64,000 bases of DNA from Tuctoria greenei (lineage: Eukaryota; Streptophyta; Magnoliopsida; Poales; Poaceae): the NCBI GenBank assembly GCA_036927565.1, contig JAYESD010000005.1, positions 12,120,565 to 12,184,564 of the forward strand, written 5' to 3'. Every line of letters starts with the position of its first letter. Position 1 is the stretch's first letter. Positions 20,830 to 31,892 of this stretch are shown piece after piece. The notes under the pieces were generated by a model, which was given only the letters and a program-made list of their open reading frames with translations, did not search any database and had not been told where the DNA came from. The translations under genes were made by a program, and so were the position numbers.

Positions 20830-21196
20830 TGAAAGCATCTAGGCCCCCATGAGGTATGGTTTCGATGATTAATGACAACCGTTGGATATTACTAATAAGT
20901 TTGTGGATGCAAGGTCTCTCATATAATTCATCACTCTTAATGGACTCTATATTTATATCATCTACTGCTCATTGGATACAATTGGAGACCCCTCAACAAA
21001 CTATTTTACGAGGTCAATCGATTTTCATGAAGACTAAAAGAAAAAGCATATATGTCAAAATTATTTCATCAAAATTGACAGCACACGAGACTTAGTCGTC
21101 ATCAGAAGAACATTTCAAACCAATGTCTAAGAGGTCACTCATACAAATTCCAAAAGAATCACTTAGAACAACTCGAAGCAGACAAAATCTACTCAC

Positions 21197-21563
21197 CGGA
21201 TCATCCGATGTATCCAGAAAAGACTACATCGGTCGATGGCTCAAGAGCAGAAAAAGACCTGAGACTTGGGTATACACCGGATCATCCGATGATGAAGCAA
21301 GTGTTACATCGGTCGATCATTCCAGTAAGCAATTTCCCTGGACCAAGTGTAACACCGGACCATCCGATGTACAATTATAACACATCGGTCAATCATTCCA
21401 GTAAGCATTATTTCTGGTCCATTCTGGATCAAGTGTCACCAAATTATCCGATGTACAGGTGTATACAACATCGGTCGATCAACGGTCATATCTGACACAG
21501 TGACCTCAGCTAATTTGTATTCGACCGATGACAACTGAAGGGAGAACATCGGATCATCCGATG
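21197..21563 (+). repeat. Array of paired palindromes in SIRE LTR2 (CGGATCATCCGATG and CATCGGTCGAT)
   Basis: CGGA-N3-TCCGATG sites start at 21197, 21278, 21356, 21440 (decayed) and 21550. CATCGGTCGAT-type sites start at 21227, 21307, 21383 and 21469, with a reverse copy near 21520. The two kinds alternate at about 30 and 50 bp, giving a unit near 80 bp. LTR3 repeats the layout (30797 to about 31160) with a few substitutions. The last site lies about 60 bp before the TATA box. Confidence 0.9.
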
Positions 21564-21618
21564 TTTGCAGAACAGTGATGTCAGCCTACTTTTCCAACGA
21601 CTATCTCGTGGAAGCTGG

Positions 21619-21627
21619 CTATTTATA
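21619..21627 (+). promoter_or_regulatory. TATA box of SIRE LTR2
   Basis: CTATTTATA follows the motif array; the same box stands at 31219-31227 in LTR3. Confidence 0.75.
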
Positions 21628-22294
21628 CCCCTTCAACCAGTCATTTTGACAAGTATTGATGCCCAGAGCTACTCTACACATTACCAAGCATTCAAGACGT
21701 TGAGCAACCACTTCCACATCAATTACACCACTTGTACACCAAGAGATAGGTTAGAACTTACTAGAGGTGATGCTTGTGTGCTTCCATTCTTGGTGATTGG
21801 AGTCTCTAGTCTAGTGAGAGCTGTAAGGGAGTGTATCTTGGTGATTGCATTCACCGTGTATCAGTCGGTGATTGGAGAGATCCTTCCAGAGCTTGCCAAG
21901 TCGGTTGTGGAAGCCCGGAAGATCAAAATTGTACAAGGCTTGAGCTCCACCTTGCCGGAGATGGCGAACAGAGACTTTTAGTGAAGATCCCTGGTCTCGG
22001 TGACTTGGGAGTGGCTATACTCTTTGGTGGGTGCCACAACGTGGATGTAGGAAGGTCTTGATGATCTTGCCGAACCACGGGATAAATCACCGTGTCTTCG
22101 TGTCTTCTCGGGAGTTTGCACACTCTTCCTTTTCCGTTACACTTATGCATTTCATATACGGCAAACTTATTATTCACTTGAATGCATAGTTTGTTTGCAT
22201 AGGGAATTGGGCTTTTAGTAGTTCAATTTTTATTGCTTTAATTTTTGAAAAGAAGCCCAATTCACCCCCCTCTTGGGCATTCGATCCTTACAAT

Positions 22295-22306
22295 TGGTAT
22301 CAGAGC
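22295..22306 (+). other. Primer-binding site of SIRE
   Basis: TGGTATCAGAGC, two bases after LTR2, is the standard site complementary to the 3' end of plant initiator tRNA-Met. Confidence 0.92.
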
Positions 22307-22352
22307 AGGGTTGCTCATTGGATCATTCTAGCTTCACCGCTAGAGAGCTAAA

Positions 22353-23393
22353 ATGGCCAAGATTGGGGGTTCGGTTCCCATCTTCGAGGGCAAGAACTTT
22401 GCCTATTGGAAAGCACGTATGCATGCTTATCTAGAGGCCATTGCTCCCGAGGTATGGGAAGCGACCCATGTTGGGTTTGGTGAGCATAACTATATAGGTG
22501 ATCAAATCAAGTGGGATGCAAAGGCTAGAAATGCTATTTACGAATGCATTAGTCAAGATGTGTTTGCTAGGATTGCTAGCAAAGAAAAGGCTTGTGAAAT
22601 TTGGGCTTGCTTGATTAAAATTCATGCGGGTTCTTCTCGTGTTAAAGAACTAAAGTATCACATGCTTAAGGCCAAATATGATGAGTTCAAAATGCTACCT
22701 CATGAAAATGTCAATGAAATGTTTTCTTGCTTGAATGTTCTCATTGAGGAAATTAATGCTCTTGATATTGCTTCTCTTGGCAAGGGACTCATCAACCGCA
22801 AGATTCTTATGCTCCTTCCGAATCCAAAGTACAACATCATCAACTCCATGCTTCAAAAGGAATCTCTTGATCACATTGAAGTTTCAAAACTTATTGGAGA
22901 GATTCACGCTCATGAGATGAGTGTGCTTGGGATGATGGAGGAATCATCTTCAAAGACAATTGCTCTAAAGGCTTACACCAAGAGAACAAATCTCAAGAAA
23001 AAGAAAGTGGACGAGCCTAGCTCAAGTGAATAAGAGCAAGCATCAAGTGAAGATGATGATGATGAGCTTGCATTGATGATGAGAAAATTATCTCGCTTGA
23101 ACTCCAAGATTGCCAATAAGGGACACACCTTTGATCCCAAAAAGAAAGCATTTCTACCAAGAAAAGATGACAACAAGACTTGATATAATTGTGGTGATCA
23201 AGGCCACATCTCCTATGATTGTCCAAAACTAGACAAAAGAAGAGAGAACCACAAGGGCAAGCATCGCAGGCTTGAGGATAGTGAGGATGATGAAGAAGAG
23301 GTCAAGCCTAAGCCAAGATTCTTTGGGAAGAAGAAGCATGACAAAAGCAAAAAGGCAAAACTCTTTCCAAAGAAGAGAAAAGGTCCACAAAAG
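22353..23393 (+). pseudogene. gag of SIRE
   Basis: Begins MAKIGGSVPIFEGKNFAYWK, the copia gag (UBN2-type) N-terminus, 60 bp after the PBS. The capsid-like part runs about 200 residues, then an acidic/basic linker and a zinc knuckle YNCGDQGHISYDC. One frame is kept, but TAA at 23031 and TGA at 23181 interrupt it; the second replaces the first Cys of the knuckle. A lysine-rich segment follows up to the protease. No indel is needed across gag, protease and most of integrase. Confidence 0.88.
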
Positions 23394-23708
23394 GTGTACA
23401 TGTATGAGGCAAATGAATGGATCACCGACGAAGAATCTAGTGATGAAGAGAGTGAAGTTGAAGAAGAGAGTTTGGCCGGCCTTGCCATTGCCAACAATGA
23501 TGATTCATCTATTCGACCACCTCCCATGTGCCTCATGGCAAAAGGTAACACCAAGGTGAACTACAAAGCCGGAGGAAAGCATTGGGTACTCGATAGCGGG
23601 TGCACTCAACACATGACCGGCAATGATGGTATGTTCACCTCCATATAGAACCCCGACAATCATGAACAAGTCACCTTTGGTGATAACTTTAAGGGGAAGG
23701 TAATTGGG
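23394..23708 (+). pseudogene. Protease of SIRE
   Basis: After an acidic stretch the active site WVLDSGCTQHMTG appears around 23583-23620. TAG at 23646-23648 breaks the frame shortly after; codons then continue in the same frame into FGDN..GKV, the usual copia protease C-terminus. Confidence 0.85.
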
Positions 23709-25027
23709 TTGGGTAAGATTGCAATTTCACATGATTTATCTATTTCCAATGTATTGTATGTTAAGTCACTTAGTTTCAATTTGCTTTCTATTGCACAATT
23801 ATGTGATCTTGGACTAACGTGCACCTCTGGCAAGAATGATGTTGTTGTGACTAGTGAAATGAGCAAAGAACTAATCTTCAAAGGGTTTCGGCATGGACAT
23901 CTCTACCTAGTAGACTTCTCCAACAAGGATGCTAGCTTGACCACTTGTCTTTTCACCAAGACGAGTTTGGGTTGGCTATGGCATCGATGCATAGCTCACA
24001 TTGGAATGAGTAAGCTCAAGAAGTCATTCAAGCTCGGGATGGTGACCGGTGTGAAGGATGTTACATTTGAGAAGAATAAGCTTTGTAGCGCTTGTCAAGC
24101 CGGGAAACAAGTTGCTTCACACCACCCGATGAAGACAATGGTGTCAACCTCCAAGCCACTTGAGTTGCTCCACATGGACCTCCTCGGACCGTCCACATAT
24201 CAAAGTCTTGGTGGTAATCTCTATTGTCTTGTTATAGTTGATGACTACTCTCTCTATGCTTGGACTTTGTTTCTAGGTGACAAGAGTGAAACTCCGGAAG
24301 TGTTCAAGACCTTCGCTAACTGTGCTCAAAGGGAATTTCAACTTCCCATCATCAAGGTCCGGAGTGACAATGGCACCGAATTCAAGAACTACAATATTGG
24401 GGAGTGGTGTGATCGTGAAGGCGTAAAGCATGAATTTTCAGCCACATACACTCCTCAACAAAATGGTGTCGTTGAAAGGAAGAACAAGACTCTCATCACT
24501 CTTGACGAGCAATGCTTGATGACTATGGCACGTCCGAGAAGTTTTGGGCCGAAGCAATCAACACGGCGTGCCATGCCGCAAATCGAGTCTATCTACATCG
24601 ACTACTTCAAAAGACTTTGTACGAACTTCTCATTGGGAGAAAGCCCAACATCTCCTATTTCTGAGTCTTCGGATGCAAGTGCTACATCTACCGCAAGAAA
24701 AGGCTCGGTAAGTTTGAAAGAAGATGTGATGTTGGTATCTTTCTTGGTTATGCATCAAACTCAAAAGCATATCGAGTATTCAACCAAACCTCTGGTTCAG
24801 TTGAGGAAAGTTGTGATGTTGAGTTTGATGAAACTAATGGCTCCCAAGAGGAGAGTTTTGGTCATGATGAAATAGATGATGAGCCTCTACGAGAAGCTAT
24901 GAAGAACATGACCATTGGAGACATCAAGCCTAAAGTTGAGGAGAGCCATGATCAAGGGGGAGCTTCAAGTTCCAACATCAACACATCTATGGCACCTCAA
25001 GTTGACTAAGAAGAAAAATATGATCCA
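23709..25027 (+). pseudogene. Integrase and linker of SIRE
   Basis: Contains the gag-pre-integrase block (NLLSIAQLCD), the zinc region WHRCIAH...CSACQAGK, and the DDE core: LHMDLLGP, VRSDNGTEF and PQQNGVVERKN. An apparent one-base deletion near 24505, just after the catalytic Glu, shifts the remaining C-terminal codons to another frame, which stays consistent with RT. TAA at 25007-25009 interrupts that frame. A Gln/Glu-rich linker follows. Confidence 0.87.
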
Positions 25028-25891
25028 TTGACGACACAAGATTCACAAGCCACACAACATCAAGAAGAAGAAGAAGTCCATGATCAAGTCCAACCACAAG
25101 AAGAGCAACACGCATCACCACCGCCAAGTGCTTCACAACCACTTATGAGGCATGGACGCATCTCCAAGGCGCATCCGATTGATCAAATTATCGATAGTCC
25201 GTCAAGGGGAGTAAGTACACGTTCTCGCCATTTCGCTACGTTTTGTGAGCACTACTCATTTGTTTCATGTGTAGAACCCACTCACATTGAGGAAGCACTA
25301 CAAGATCCAAATTGGGTAATGGCCATGCAAGAAGAACTCAACAACTTCATCCACAATGAAGTTTGGGTGTTGGAGGAGCGACCCAAGGATAAGAACGTCA
25401 TCGAGACAAAGTGGGTGTATCGCAACAAACAAGACGAGAACGGTGTTGTGATCCGCAACAAGGCAAGACTTGTGGCCAAGGGTTTCTCGCAAGTTGAAGG
25501 ACTAGACTTTGGAGAAACATTTGATCTAGTCGCTCGACTAGAAGCCATCCATCTGAGGAATCCTTATCATGTGTATAGGTTGTACAAGGCGCTCTACGGG
25601 CTCAAGCAAGCGCCTAGAGCATGGTATGAACAACTACGGGATTTCTTGATCATGCAAGGATTCAAGATCGGGAGGGTGGACACTACACTCTTCACCAAAG
25701 ACATCGATGGAGAACTATTTGTTTGTCAAATTTATGTCGATGATATTATCTTTGGTTCAACTAACGAAGCTCTTAGCCATGAGTTTGGCAAAATGATATC
25801 TAGGGAATTCGAGATGTCGATGATTGGAGGGCTCAACTTCTTCCTTGGATTTCAAATCAAGCAACTTCGAGAGGGGACCTTCATCTATTAA
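25028..25891 (+). pseudogene. Reverse transcriptase of SIRE with internal in-frame deletion
   Basis: RT begins with the EEALQDPNW...EELNNF block and has KARLVAKGFSQ. At about 25548 the sequence jumps from the ARLEAIHL block directly to HVYRLYKALYGLKQAPRAW. The segment that in this family carries the first catalytic Asp (MDVKSAFLNG type, as kept in Copia-A near 5150) is missing, about 50 residues, without a frame change. The YVDD box is intact (YVDDIIFGST). TAA at 25889 ends it. This copy cannot make active RT. Confidence 0.88.
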
Positions 25892-26686
25892 GAAAAATAT
25901 ACCAAGGACCTATTGAAGAAATTTGAGATGGGGGATTGTAGCTCAAGAAGTACTCCAATGGCAACAAATTGTCATCTCGACGCGGATAAGGACGATAAAC
26001 CTGTTGACCAATCTAATTACCATTCCATGATTGGCTCATTGCTTTATCTTACAGCATCTAGGCCTGATATCATGTTTAGTGTATGCTTGTGTGCTCGCTT
26101 TCAAGCGGCACCTAAAGAATCGCATTGGAAGGTGGTCTTTAGGATACTTCGGTATCTCAAGCATACCCCAAGTGTAGGCCTGTGCTACCCCAAAGGTGCT
26201 AAATTACATCTCTTGGGTTACTCGGATTCGGACTTTGCCGGATGCCGTGTGGATCGCAAGAGTACCTCTAGAGGGTGCCACTTGCTTGGGCGATCCCTAG
26301 TTTCTTGGTCTAGCAAGAAGCAAAACTTTGTTGCTTTTTCCACTGTGGAAGCAGAATATATAGCGGCCGGTGCATGTTGTGCCCAAATACTTTATATGAA
26401 GCAAACCCTTTTGGACTTTGGTGTTAAACTTGGCTGCGTGCCTCTCCTTTGTGACAATGAAAGTGCGGTTAAGATTGCTAAAAATACCGCTCAACACTCC
26501 CGCACTAAGCACATTGATATTCGCCATCATTTCTTGCGGGACCATGAAGCTAAGGGAGACATCTCCTTGCAAGGTGTTAGGTTCGAAGAACAATTGGCGG
26601 ATATCTTCACTAAACCACTTGATGAGAAAACCTTTTCTAGACTAAGGAGTGAATTAAATGTGCTAGATGCATCGGACGTCATGTAA
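25892..26686 (+). pseudogene. RNase H of SIRE (3' end of pol)
   Basis: Continues the RT frame after one stop. It has SMIGSLLYLTASRPDIMFSV, then the catalytic set in DSDFAG, VEAEYIAA and CDNESAVKIA, then HSRTKHIDIRHHF and a family-typical C-terminus with stop at 26684. This 258-codon block is otherwise uninterrupted. Confidence 0.9.
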
Positions 26687-27930
26687 GTTGCCATGGTCAT
26701 GTAAGAATGCATCACATATAGGTCTTGTCTAACTTTCAAAGGATAGGGGCGAGCAAGGGTTAGCTTGGGATGGCGGTTCTTTTAGGTATCCCCAAGGCTT
26801 GGAGAATGGCTCTCTCTGAAGAAGCCTTTGAAAGGTTCAAATTTGGCAAGATAGATTTGATTTATGTCTTGCATGATGCCTGCCATATAGACTTGCACTC
26901 ACGTTTAATATCCTACATTAAAAATTGTTTGGCATTGCATACGGTAGATTGTCACAAAGGGGAACCCACTTCATCAGAAAGAGACTTGTTTGAAATGCAA
27001 TATCTCAACTCATATGATGTGGAAAGAACAAAGTGTTATGTGCGTTAATGCCTAAAGGAACATGCTTTAAAGAGATAGAAGTCTTCATCCTCTAGCTCAT
27101 AAAACATGGGCCTTACATTCTATTTGGATTTTTTTCCTTGTTGGTTTTTCTGGTGTTCTATTTGCTTTAGGGCTTAGCCAAGTTATTGGCAACTAGTGTT
27201 AAAGTCTTTTTGAGGGGTTAGGGGTTGCCCAAAAAGTCCTAAGACTTGTGTTTCTCTTTGCTTGTTTAAGTCAAAGGACATATATGGGATGTTGCTGATC
27301 TTTTGTAGTCATCGGATTATCCGATCCTTAGGCCAGAAGCATCATCGGATCAGTTTGTGCTTAAATACAAGGGTCAGCTCAGTCAGAAAGTCAAATCAAC
27401 CAATGAGTTCATTCTGAGAAACATCAGAGCATCCGATGTTCACATTTTTGGAGTTGTGCCAAATTCAACCAATGATAATCGTTTCCACGTCGGATCATCC
27501 AACGCTGAAGGTGCCTCTAGAATACCCTTATTGTACCACTCGACCGATGCACCTCTCATCTGACATCGGATCATCCGATGTTAAAATCGAGCTAGGGTTT
27601 GGGCCCCACCTATTTAGCGCCTCTTCATTTTCCTTCTCTTCTCTCCCCCCGGCGCCGCACTCCCCACCACCCTCAGAGCCGCCGCTGCTCAGCGTCGCCG
27701 CCCTAAGCGCTACCACCGCCCTTCACCGCCGCCGCACCACCGCCACCGCCCTAAGCGCCGTCACCTCCCTGCGCCACCGCTCATCGCCTGTCACTCCACG
27801 TGCCCAACCGCCGCACTCCTCTTCACCGCTAGGGTTCACCCGATCGCGTTGTACTTTGCATCACCGTCTCATGCGCCCGACTTCGTTGTCCCGCGATCTC
27901 ATCTTCGCCGTCGTCACTCGTCTCATCGAG
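26687..27930 (+). other. pol to env-like spacer of SIRE, with LTR-type motifs
   Basis: A 92-codon frame (26770-27048) is present but matches nothing I recognise and is probably not a gene. From 27310 to 27580 the LTR motif recurs at about 27310, 27343, 27429, 27488, 27540 (reverse half) and 27564, the last being a 17-bp CATCGGATCATCCGATG. A CCTATTTAGCG box follows at about 27609, then a pyrimidine- and CCGCC-rich leader to the ATG at 27931. This is the order array, TATA-like box, leader seen in the LTR, suggesting a second promoter. Confidence 0.6.
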
Positions 27931-30093
27931 ATGGGCCATGACAAGAAAGGAAAGGGAAAGGCTATTGAGGAGCTGGCAGCTAAGAAGCAGAAGCTGTCGA
28001 AAGAAATGAAGAAAGCTCTAATAGTCGCTCGCGCTGCTGAGGAGCGAGAGCGTGGCCGAGGAGGATCCCTGAGGATCCGGGAGACCCGACAGAGGCAGCC
28101 ACAGGTGCCTGAGGAGCCAAAGGATATAGAGGAGCTTAAGGCGCCGCTTGTTCGCCGGCGCTCAGTCACGACCCGTGGACGTCATCCAGCTGCAGCCCCG
28201 AGACAGAGACCTTCTGCAGCTGAGCTTCGGGAGGACAGAGCGGTCGAGAGAGCCGTCTATGAGATGGACACCATTGTCCGGGTTGGTGAGGGTGTCCGCC
28301 TGACTGACTATAGGAAGTTGAAGGCAAAGCAGCTCAGGAAGCTTTGATGGAGCATTTTGCTTGAGGAGTGGTTCCCGCAACCCAGAGAGCCACTTGTGGA
28401 CAGCTGCTTCTGGACCCTGACACAGGCGTCGCTGTATGAGACTTACAGATGTCGGGGCAATAAGCTTTTCCAGCACAACTTCCTTGACTGGGATCAACTC
28501 GCACTTGCAGTTGGGACTGAGATTCGCCCTTTCTTTGAGAGGTACAAATGGCTAGTGGAGCTTATGTCTTTCCAGCGGAGTGCCTACGTGGAGGACTGGG
28601 TCCTAGTTTTCTATGCCACACTCTACGTTTCAGAGGGCCGCAAATCCATTGACTTCATGTTTATGGGCCAGCATCACCATATGACTAGACAGACCTTGGG
28701 TCAGCTACTAGGCGTGGATCTCCATGACACCTGCCTACACGAGATAGTATATGGACAGGCTGACCCACCGAGGAGGCCGCTCACTGGAGGTGTGGCACCA
28801 CCTTTTGAGGAGATTCGGTCACTGTTTGCTGAGCCCTTCTCACCTGACCAGCCTAGGGTACCTGCTCTACTCACTCCGGTTGTGCGCACTGTTCACCTTG
28901 CTTTGCGCCGCACGTTACTGCCCAGGTCCAGATATCTTGAGGGCTTCACCAGTCTGCAACAGACCCTCCTATTCTATGTCATGAACGGGATGGAGTTCGA
29001 CATCGTGGATATCCTCATATGTGAAATGGAGGATGTTATCACCGATGGAGTTGGGATGATGAGACATCTTGTGTTTGGCCACTGGATCAGTCACCTGCTT
29101 TACCTGTTGGCTCCAGAGGGGTCCGCCGTGCGTGAAAGTCTCACCGACGAGAGCGTCACTCGGTTCGGACACTACCGTGCTCTAGCTCTTGGAGACTGCC
29201 GCCTTGGCTGCCCAGTTGAGCGTCAGGTTCAAGCTCGACTTTCAGAGGAAGACTAGTCAGACCTAGAGAAGGAAGATGAGATCCTAGCACAGGCTGAGGC
29301 TCAGGGAGGAGATCTGCAGCATATCTGGTCCGAGAGTGACACTAGTGATAGTGTCGAAGAGTACTTCCCACCTCCTCCCTCACCCAGGTAGCACGACACG
29401 GAGGCTGGAGGCTCGACTATACCACCACCTACCCCACCTCCGGTGTTTGAGGCACAGGTCTCTCAGCCATCCGAGCTCACTTCTATACTTCAGGAGATGG
29501 TTGAGCAGTAGCGACAGGTTCGGCTTGCAACTGAGCAGGCTGCGCGTCTTATGGAGCTCCAGTAGCAGCAGCAGAAGATGCAACGTTAGATAGCCCGCGA
29601 GAGGCGAGAAGACACTGATAGGCTCACTGGACTGATTGACCAGATGCATTAGTGTTCTCTTGACCAGCAGCAGCAGACGCAGCAGGCCATGATGGGCATC
29701 CTGGGGTTGATCACCAACCTCTACACTCAGACCGGGATTGCCCTGCCCTCACAGCTTCCTGGTCTAGCTCCAGGTCCACCTGTTCTAGCACCAGTCTCAG
29801 CACCAATGCCGACCACGCCGATACCGACTATCAGCATGTCATCACTGCTTGCTCCATGCGCACCGATTCACTCTCCCTTGCCGGTTTCGACACTCTTTCA
29901 GCAGACTCCGGCTTCAGTTGTCAGTGCCCCGCTACCGGCAGTCCAGACTCAGCAGGCACCCTCTGCACCGACAGCAGCTCCCTCAGCACCGGTCTCCTCC
30001 ACTCCAGCCTCAGCAGCAGCAGGCAGCAACTCTGACGACAACACCCCCGACGGCGACCAGTTCGTCATTGCCCCGAGCGCTCAGGAGCCTTAG
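27931..30093 (+). pseudogene. Env-like third ORF of SIRE, one frame with seven internal stops
   Basis: A single frame runs from ATG 27931 to TAG 30091-30093 (about 720 codons) without any indel. It is interrupted by TGA at 28345 and TAG at 29254, 29389, 29509, 29563, 29587 and 29650. The N-terminus is Lys/Arg-rich with helices. The middle (28357-29256) resembles the 'putative plant transposon protein' type found in SIRE-like elements (LYETYRCRG, FFERYKWLVEL, FGHWISHLLYLLAP). The end is Gln-rich coiled coil, then a Pro/Ala/Thr/Ser-rich tail. I see no convincing signal peptide or fusion peptide; 'env-like' is a positional name. Confidence 0.78.
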
Positions 30094-30413
30094 GCACTCG
30101 GCTTCCCTTTTTGGTGTCTTGATTCCAAAGGGGGATAAGAGTAAGAGTCAGGGGGAGGGATATCTTATCCTAGGGGGAGTCCTAGTTGTAGGGGGAGTAT
30201 TTATTTTGGGAGCTTTTGTAATTTGGGAGCTTTGCTATTCTTTTGCTATATTTGAGTATTCGTGTGCCACTTAATTCTCCCATGTTTTATTGATCGCTTT
30301 TGAGCCTTCGAGTTTTGTGTGCTGGATCTTGTACTTGTTGCATACCCTTTTGAGTATCGTATTCTTAATTTCATTACTGTTATGCTTTACTCGTTGTGTT
30401 GTCATCAATCACC

Positions 30414-30427
30414 AAAAAGGGGGAGAT
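30414..30427 (+). other. Polypurine tract of SIRE
   Basis: AAAAAGGGGGAGAT directly precedes LTR3; the identical tract precedes LTR2 at 20816. Confidence 0.85.
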
Positions 30428-31892
30428 TGAAATCATCTAGGCCCCCATGAGGTATGGTTTCGGTGATTAATGACAACCGTTGGATATTACTAATAAGTTT
30501 GTGGGTGCAAGGTCTCTCATATAATTCATCACTCTTAATGGACTCTATATTTATATCATCTACTACTCATTGGATACAATTGGAGATCCCTCAACAAACT
30601 ATTTTACGAGGTCAATCGATTTTCATGAAGACTAAAAGAAAAAGCATATATGTCAAAATTATTTCATCAAAATTGACAGCACACGAGACTTAGTAGTCAT
30701 CAGAAGAACATTTCAAACCAATGTCTAAGAGGTCACTCGTACAAATTCCAAAATAATCACTTAGAACAACTCGGAGCAGACAAAATCTACTCACCAGATC
30801 ATCCGATGTATCCACAAAAGACTACATCGGTCGAGTTGGCTCAACAGCAGAAAAAGACCTCAGACTTGGGTATACACCGGATCATCCGATGATAAAGCAA
30901 GTGTTACATCGGTCGATCATTCCAGTAAGCAATTTCCCTAGACCAAGTGTAACACCGGAGCATCCGATGTACAATTATAACACATTGGTCAATCATTCCA
31001 GTAAGCATTATTTCTGGACCATTCTGGATCAAGTGTCACCGGATTATCCGATGTACAGGTGTATACAACATCAGTCGATCAATGGTCATATCTGACACAG
31101 TGACCTTAGCTAATTTGTATTCGACCAATGACAATTGAAGGGAGAACATCGGATCATCCGGTGTTTGCAGAACAGTGATGTCAGCCTACTTTTCCAACGG
31201 CTATCTCGTGGAAGCTGGCTATTTATACCCCTTCAACCAGTCATTTCGACAAGTCTTGATGCCCAGATCTACTCTACACATTACCAAGCATTCAAGACGT
31301 TGAGCAACCACTTCCACATCAATTACACCACTTGTACACCAAGAGATAGGTTAGAACTTACTAGAGGTGATGCTTGTGTGCTTCCATTCTTGGTGATTGG
31401 AGTCTCTAGTCTAGTGAGAGCTGTAAGGGAGTGTCTCTTGGTGATTGCATTCACCGTGTATAGTCGGTGATTGGAGAGATCCTTTCGGAGCTTGCCAAGT
31501 CGGTTGTGGAAGCCCGGAAGATCAAAATTGTACAAGGCTTGAGCTCCACCTTGCCAGAGATGGCGAACAAAGACTTTTAGTGAAGATCCCTGGTCTCGGT
31601 GACTTGGGAGTGGCTATACCCTTTGGTGGGTGCCACAACGTGGATGTAGGAAGGTCTTGATGATCTTGCCGAACAACGGGATAAATCACCGTGTCTTCGT
31701 GTCTCCTAGGGAGTTTGCACACTCTTCCTTTTCCGTTACACTTATGCATTTCATATACCGCAAACTTATTATTCACTTGAATGCATAGGTTGTTTGCATA
31801 GGGAATTGGGCTTTTAGTAGTTCAGTTTTTATTGCTTTAATTTTTGAAAAGAAGCCCAATTCACCCCCCCTCTTGGGCATTCGATCCTTACA
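30428..31892 (+). repeat. LTR3 of the SIRE composite (1465 bp)
   Basis: Starts TGAAATC, ends CTTACA, and is followed by the target duplication GAGGT (31893-31897). It keeps the motif array (30797 to about 31160) and TATA box (31219-31227) of LTR2, with scattered substitutions and a one-base indel near 31464. Confidence 0.94.

Larger units (their letters stand above)
20830..22292 (+). repeat. LTR2 of the SIRE composite (shared, 1463 bp)
   Basis: Starts TGAAAGC, ends CTTACA and is nearly identical to 30428-31892. It has a motif array (21197-21560), a TATA box (21619-21627) and U5 running into the PBS at 22295. It is both the 3' LTR of the first unit and the 5' LTR of the second. Confidence 0.94.
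7465..31892 (+). mobile_element. SIRE composite: tandem (three-LTR) Ty1/copia SIRE/Maximus insertion, with Tat-1 inside
   Basis: Order: LTR1 stub (7465-7494), Tat-1 insertion (7495-20639), 190 bp of SIRE 3' internal DNA with PPT (20640-20829), LTR2 (20830-22292), a full internal region (22293-30427), LTR3 (30428-31892). All three LTR starts read TGAAA(G/T)C and the two complete ones end CTTACA. The whole is flanked by GAGGT at 7460-7464 and at 31893-31897. A single target duplication around more than two LTRs means the tandem is one inserted or later-expanded unit. About 9 kb of the first internal region is missing around Tat-1. Confidence 0.9.

Noticed and set aside
21197..21563. Regularly spaced palindromes as a CRISPR-like array
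   Set aside because: Eukaryotic LTR context, 11-17-bp degenerate repeats, spacers partly repeated themselves, no cas genes.
26770..27048. 92-codon ORF after SIRE pol
   Set aside because: No recognisable domain, no counterpart seen in Copia-A, and it lies in the pol/env spacer; kept only as a remark in the spacer entry.
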